Of a DNA stretch of 10,126 bases, positions 7,186 to 10,126 are shown in pieces (the first letter of the stretch is position 1; the number at the start of each line of letters is the position of its first letter). The position numbers and the translations under genes were made by a program. This DNA is from Bremia lactucae (lineage: Eukaryota; Oomycota; Peronosporomycetes; Peronosporales; Peronosporaceae): assembly GCF_004359215.1 (NCBI RefSeq), contig NC_090620.1, positions 2,964,169 through 2,974,294 on the forward strand. The letters run 5' to 3'. The notes below the pieces were generated by a model. It searched no databases. It was not told where the DNA came from and was given only the letters and a program-made list of their open reading frames with translations.

Positions 7186-7824
7186 GATTTCCTTGTCACC
7201 ACGCAGCAGCAGCGCTACTATCGTGTCGAATGAATGTGAGGCAGCAAGCAAAAGAATGCTTTACGGTAGTTGCATACCGGCGCACGTACGCAGAAACGGT
7301 ACACCCACTTGGCGATAAACGCATTTGGGCTGATGTGTTAGATGAGGACGGGGAAAAAGTACGTGTATCCCTACCATGTGCACGACGCCCACCGGGACGC
7401 CCAAAGAAGAAGCGCATGCGTAGAGAGAAGGAAGGCCTGGAGAAGCGTCCCGTGCATTGCGGCAGATGCAAACAACCTGAGCATTATAGCTCTACTTGTC
7501 GTGAGCGCATATGAATCTTACTACGCTTTGGGAGAAGAGATTTGCCAGTATTTGATGCCTGATATATAGGCTGGGGCATTTTGGTCATTTGTGTCCTTTG
7601 GGATATTGCCAATGTTTGAAACCTGTGTATGCTTCGCGTTTTTTAGGAACGGTCGGATCTGGACGCGCGTGGGTGCAAAAGATGCGGAAACGTTATTAGA
7701 TTACAAAATTGTATAAATATTTAAGGATTACACCATGGGTTGTTGGGTATTTTGAACATTTTGGAATTTTTGGAGTGTGGGCGTGTGCAATGGCCAAGAT
7801 CACTTTTGACAAACAGAAGTAAAA

Positions 7825-8079
7825 ATGAGCGAAGGTTACCCCAGCATAGAGCTCACCTTCCCGGATCTGCGCAAGCACCACGATGGTAATAGCAACCATT
7901 ACATAGTCTCTACAGATGGCTTCCACGGAAAGGCATCTGGAAAGAGTAGTTTGGCATTCCATCTAGTTCCAAAAGGGGTTTCCAGCTGCTTTAGAAGGAG
8001 ACCGTTGATAAGCTCGGGGGTTGTAGAAGCAGAACGGACAGCCATCCAGTTGGCTTGGCGGTCTTTACTGCGAGCATAG
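7825..8079 (+). pseudogene. Possible Ty1/Copia RNase H fragment
   Basis: An 84-codon frame opening with ATG. Its second half, KGVSSCFRRRPLISSGVVEA followed by ERTAIQLAWRSLL, resembles the end of Copia RNase H (G-x-x-S-W, basic patch, S-x-x-EAE-x-x-A-L, W-L). EAE and the basic patch agree; the Trp and Tyr usually present are changed. The D-containing stretch before it (STDGFHGKASGKSS) could match the D-W-A-G-D…KSTSG block. The first part has no clear match. If real, it is a short relic with no neighbouring Copia domains. Chance similarity is possible. Confidence 0.35.
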
Positions 8080-8244
8080 TAGCCGCGTTCCGACTCGCAG
8101 GCCAGTATGACGTTGTGCTTCAAAAAACACAGCGAAAGACTGAATAATTGTCCTTTTTCGAACGAGAATGACTCGTTAAAGTGATGTGATTATGCTGTGC
8201 GCAACGGTTTTTCGTGTATATATATATAAGTATAGGCTAAAGCC

Positions 8245-8322
8245 AGGGGCACTTTGGTCATTTATAAAAGTACAGGGGTATTTCTGTCTTTTCTGCATTT
8301 GTCAGGGGTATTTTTGGTACTT
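8245..8322. repeat. Three degenerate tandem units, about 29-30 bp each
   Basis: Units beginning AGGGGCACTTTGGTC (8245), AGGGGTATTTCTGTC (8274) and AGGGGTATTTTTGGTAC (8304) share an AGGGGYAYTTYKGT core. A further single unit lies at 7572-7590. The spacing is regular; origin unknown. Confidence 0.55.
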
Positions 8323-8347
8323 TTCCCTTATTTGAATCGAAAACCCT

Positions 8348-8529
8348 ACCCTAGCTAATTAAAAATAGATTTTGGCCGCCAGATTTGTATCTGGCGGCGA
8401 CCACTTTGTAACTTATAACAAATGGGATTTAGGTAACTTACTATTTTAAAATTAGATAAAAGGGTATTTTACCCATAAAGTAAATGTACCACAATTTACG
8501 GTTCTCCAACCGATGTGTGCCCCATTACA
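8348..8529 (-). repeat. 3' LTR of the minus-strand chromovirus, copy 3
   Basis: Matches 1202-1384 end to end. On the minus strand it begins TGTAATGGGG at 8529, directly after a polypurine tract, as a 3' LTR should. The hairpin at 8375-8398 has perfect 10-bp arms GCCGCCAGAT/ATCTGGCGGC, but its TATA-like centre reads TACAAAT. The inner end at 8348 is only where similarity to copy 1 stops. Confidence 0.72.
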
Positions 8530-8540
8530 CCCCCCTCCAT
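8530..8540 (-). other. Polypurine tract
   Basis: On the minus strand ATGGAGGGGGG directly abuts the LTR 5' TG at 8529. This is the position and composition expected of the plus-strand DNA primer site of a Ty3 element read on the minus strand. Confidence 0.65.
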
Positions 8541-8625
8541 CAGACTGTTGACACCGAGTGACAACATTCGCTTCAATTCCTCTTTGAGGTTGGAACCTAA
8601 ATAGCTAACCGGTCGGCTGTGTTTT

Positions 8626-8632
8626 TCATTCC
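8626..8632 (+). promoter_or_regulatory. Candidate initiator of the antisense ORF
   Basis: TCATTCC, followed by TTTGTC, fits the oomycete TCATTYY initiator consensus. It lies 8-15 bases before ATG 8641 on the plus strand, implying a very short leader. Confidence 0.45.
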
Positions 8633-8640
8633 TTTGTCTA

Positions 8641-9975
8641 ATGACGATCAAGCGTGAGTCACAGACTCTGAGCACCTTCCTCGACGATGAGAGAATGGTG
8701 GACTCTGAAAGTCACTCTCCATCAGGGGAGGAGGAGAAAGAGCGTCGTTCTCTCACCCCTTCTCCTCCGGGTGAACGTCGGCGGGCCCCGGATCCGTTCC
8801 CAGAACGTAATGCCGCTGATGTATTTACTGCATTGAGCAGGACACAGGACCCTATGTCCAACATCATTACGAATCCGCTCGATGAAGAGCAAGAGCAGAT
8901 ATTCCTCATAGAGGAAAGAGCTCGTCGTCGAGCTGCCGAGATAGCGAAAGCTAAGGCTCATAGTGAATATAGATTCACTCCGCTTAGTGCGGACGAGCGT
9001 CTCAAAGAGATAGCGGGTCATAGCTTTGCTATCTGGATCTCTGGTGACCCGGCGAGGACGCCGGAGGAGATCGCTGCCCGCGACGCTCTTCATGAGCAAT
9101 ACCTTACGCCAAAGGTAATGAAGCGAGGCCAGTATCTGACGCGTTTACGTGATCAAGCCCGTGGGTCTTGGGTGACCTCCATGAGGGAAATTCGGATCGT
9201 TCTGTTTCCAAACGAAACAAGGAGTGAATACGAAGTCTCATTTGAGAGCTGGGTTCACCAGGCTTGCCGACTTCGTAATATCTGAAATATCAGAGAGTCT
9301 GCGGATAGAGGTGACGTTCGTTTGGAATGGAAGCTTCGCTTCGACTTCGCTAAGCTTAAGGCCAAACGCCAGTTACGTTCGGCATTTATGCCACAAAATG
9401 AAGAAAGGCCTAGCCGATATTTCAGTGCTTCGGTTGACCGTACAACCAAGGATCGAAGCCGCACTGAGGCTTTAGATCCACCTAATCCCACGTTTAGTGG
9501 TGGGAAGCGTCGTTTGACGCGAGTTGACCCTGAGCTTGGCGCTCAAAAACGTCAACGGCGTACGGGCAATCTTGCCGAAGAGGTACCTCGAACTCCCAAG
9601 AGTTTTCAGAAGAGGGGTACCCTAGCCACTTCACCAGATACTGGTATTGACCCTCACGACGACGTCGCTTTAAAAGTTTCTCCACATGAAACTGAAGGTT
9701 CCCCCGCGCATCAAGCAGCGCGGGAGGGGGCCGAAATTTCGGCGGAAGCATTTGATGCTCTACGGCACGAGGTGCAACTTCTTCGTGAGGTCCTTGCTCG
9801 GGTTGAGAGCTCTTTTGAGGCGGTTCGGGACCGTCTTTCGACGCTGGAGTGTCAGCAGCCTCGGTTAGAGGACCAGTTGGATATCCTGGTGAGGATGGAG
9901 CAATCTGCGTCACGACCGCCTGTCTCGGCGCAAGCGCCTTCAAGTCCACGTGGGAAGGGTCCCGATATGGCTTAA
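8641..9975 (+). pseudogene. Antisense extra ORF of the chromovirus (444 codons, one TGA)
   Basis: One plus-strand frame from ATG 8641 to TAA 9973-9975, interrupted only by TGA at 9283-9285 (codon 215). Without the stop it would be about 444 residues. No known domain is recognised. The N-terminal 60 residues are rich in Ser, Glu, Arg and Pro. Residues 85-270 are charged and look helical (EEQEQIFLIEERARRRAAEI). KRRLTRVDPELGAQKRQRR (about 289-307) resembles a bipartite nuclear signal. Residues about 371-402 form a regular coiled coil: Phe, Leu, Val, Leu, Leu, Val, Phe, Val, Leu and Leu at strict 3-4 spacing. It runs antisense from beside the 3' LTR into integrase, overlapping it at 9494-9975. 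Extra antisense ORFs between pol and the 3' LTR are known in some plant Ty3 elements. Whether this one is expressed is unknown; the TGA may be a recent mutation. Confidence 0.55.
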
Positions 9976-10126
9976 GCAAGCCAACGTAAAACACTGGGTG
10001 TGTACGCAGCTTGCTGGGAAGGTTTAGCGTATAAGCTAGGCCCTTCTTGGCCACGACCGTAAATGGTCCAATAAAGCGCGGGCGCAATTTGGTCTTGAAG
10101 ACCGCGGAAACCAAGTTGGTAGGTAG
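9494..10126 (-). CDS. Ty3/gypsy chromovirus integrase C-terminus with chromodomain (partial, 5' part beyond the window)
   Basis: An open minus-strand frame from the right edge (LPTNLVSAVFKTKLRPRFIG) to a stop at 9494-9496, about 210 codons. It is the last part of pol. Counting from the TTG codon at 10114, residues 8-50 are the integrase C-terminal GPF/Y-type module (KLRPRFIGPFTVV, HPVFYVGLLKPY). Residues 52-130 are a Pro/Glu/Gln-rich linker. Residues 141-192 are a chromodomain (FHVEKLLKRRRREGQYQYLV, KWLGYPSSENSWEFE, then VDVFERQ), with the aromatic and Trp residues of the fold visible. The chromodomain of chromoviruses directs integration by binding chromatin marks. No stop or shift is visible here, so this part is better preserved than the gag copies. 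The polypurine tract and 3' LTR follow on the same strand about 950 bp later. Confidence 0.88.
   Translation of the reverse strand, partial: LPTNLVSAVFKTKLRPRFIGPFTVVAKKGLAYTLNLPSKLRTHPVFYVGLLKPYRDPSHVDLKALAPRQAVVTQIAPSSPGYPTGPLTEAADTPASKDGPEPPQKSSQPEQGPHEEVAPRAVEHQMLPPKFRPPPALLDARGNLQFHVEKLLKRRRREGQYQYLVKWLGYPSSENSWEFEVPLRQDCPYAVDVFERQAQGQLASNDASHH

Larger units (their letters stand above)
5609..7514 (+). pseudogene. Mutator-like element (MULE) transposase, three introns, three nonsense codons
   Basis: A transposase for cut-and-paste movement of a MULE. Read as exons 5609-6035, 6121-6793, 6876-7108 and 7186-7514, one continuous protein emerges. Order of domains: N-terminal MuDR-like zinc module (RFTVACVQEGCSWRLHA and DEHSC), a helical DNA-binding part (RPKEIIQDVRREHGV), then the DDE core. 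The catalytic residues are Asp in LLGLDETHL (6237), Asp in FISDRQKGL (6435) and Glu in SNIAESLDNW (6732). The C-x2-H motif FCMRHL sits between the second Asp and the Glu. Next come a SWIM finger (CSCKRW…GFPCHH), a basic AT-hook-like PPGRPKKKR and a CCHC knuckle (CGRCKQPEHYSSTC), then TGA at 7512-7514. Stops at 5663 (TGA), 6216 (TGA) and 6606 (TAG) interrupt it. The true start is uncertain, and terminal inverted repeats were not found. Confidence 0.85.
7515..8347. other. Repeat debris between the MULE and the 3' LTR
   Basis: This is the MULE downstream flank and transposon debris, with no intact gene. It holds a GGGGCATTTTGGTCATTT unit (7572-7590), a possible Copia fragment (7825-8079), a short (TA)n run near 8217-8227 and a small tandem array (8245-8322). 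The LTR at 8348-8529 may extend leftward into it, because no CA terminus was found at 8348. Confidence 0.45.

Noticed and set aside
4028..8529. The inverted repeats at 4028-4117 and 8348-8529 as terminal inverted repeats of the MULE
   Set aside because: They enclose a Ty3 gag as well as the MULE, and the right copy belongs to the chromovirus 3' LTR with its polypurine tract.
8722..9099. Minus-strand 125-codon frame within the chromovirus 3' region
   Set aside because: Arg/Ser/Leu-rich composition typical of an antisense shadow of the plus-strand frame; no domain, and not joined to integrase.

Overview
The window looks like repeat-rich, gene-sparse nuclear DNA of an oomycete, most likely a Phytophthora or downy-mildew relative. 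This rests on an intact secreted RXLR-type effector gene, on initiator sites of the oomycete TCATTYY type, and on short GT-AG introns, among degraded retrotransposons and a Mutator-like transposon. No database search was possible, so the species is not identified.

Layout. Positions 1-1208 (minus strand) are the broken gag and protease of a Ty3/gypsy retrotransposon, joined to a short LTR piece (1202-1384). Positions 1385-3880 are unique-looking DNA with one convincing gene, the RXLR effector on the minus strand (1980-2420), plus a doubtful remnant at 3355-3783. Positions 3880-5348 are a second copy of the same retrotransposon family, on the plus strand: a rearranged LTR, a primer-binding site and a gag broken by stops and frameshifts. 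The effector therefore lies between two dead, outward-facing Ty3 elements.

Positions 5609-7514 (plus strand) are a Mutator-like (MULE) transposase pseudogene. Three introns with preserved splice sites can be read in it, along with the DDE catalytic core, a SWIM zinc finger and a C-terminal zinc knuckle. Premature stops at 5663, 6216 and 6606 kill it. Positions 7515-8347 hold repeat debris, including a possible Copia RNase H fragment and a small tandem array.

Positions 8348-10126 are the 3' end of a minus-strand chromovirus-type Ty3 element: integrase C-terminus with chromodomain (to 9494), polypurine tract (8530-8540) and LTR (8529 downward). A plus-strand reading frame of 444 codons (8641-9975, one internal TGA) runs antisense through the end of this element. 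It has its own initiator motif and a regular coiled coil, and it overlaps the integrase gene by 482 bases. This antisense extra ORF and the effector in its transposon setting are the two most notable items.

No rRNA, tRNA, CRISPR or prokaryotic features were seen.
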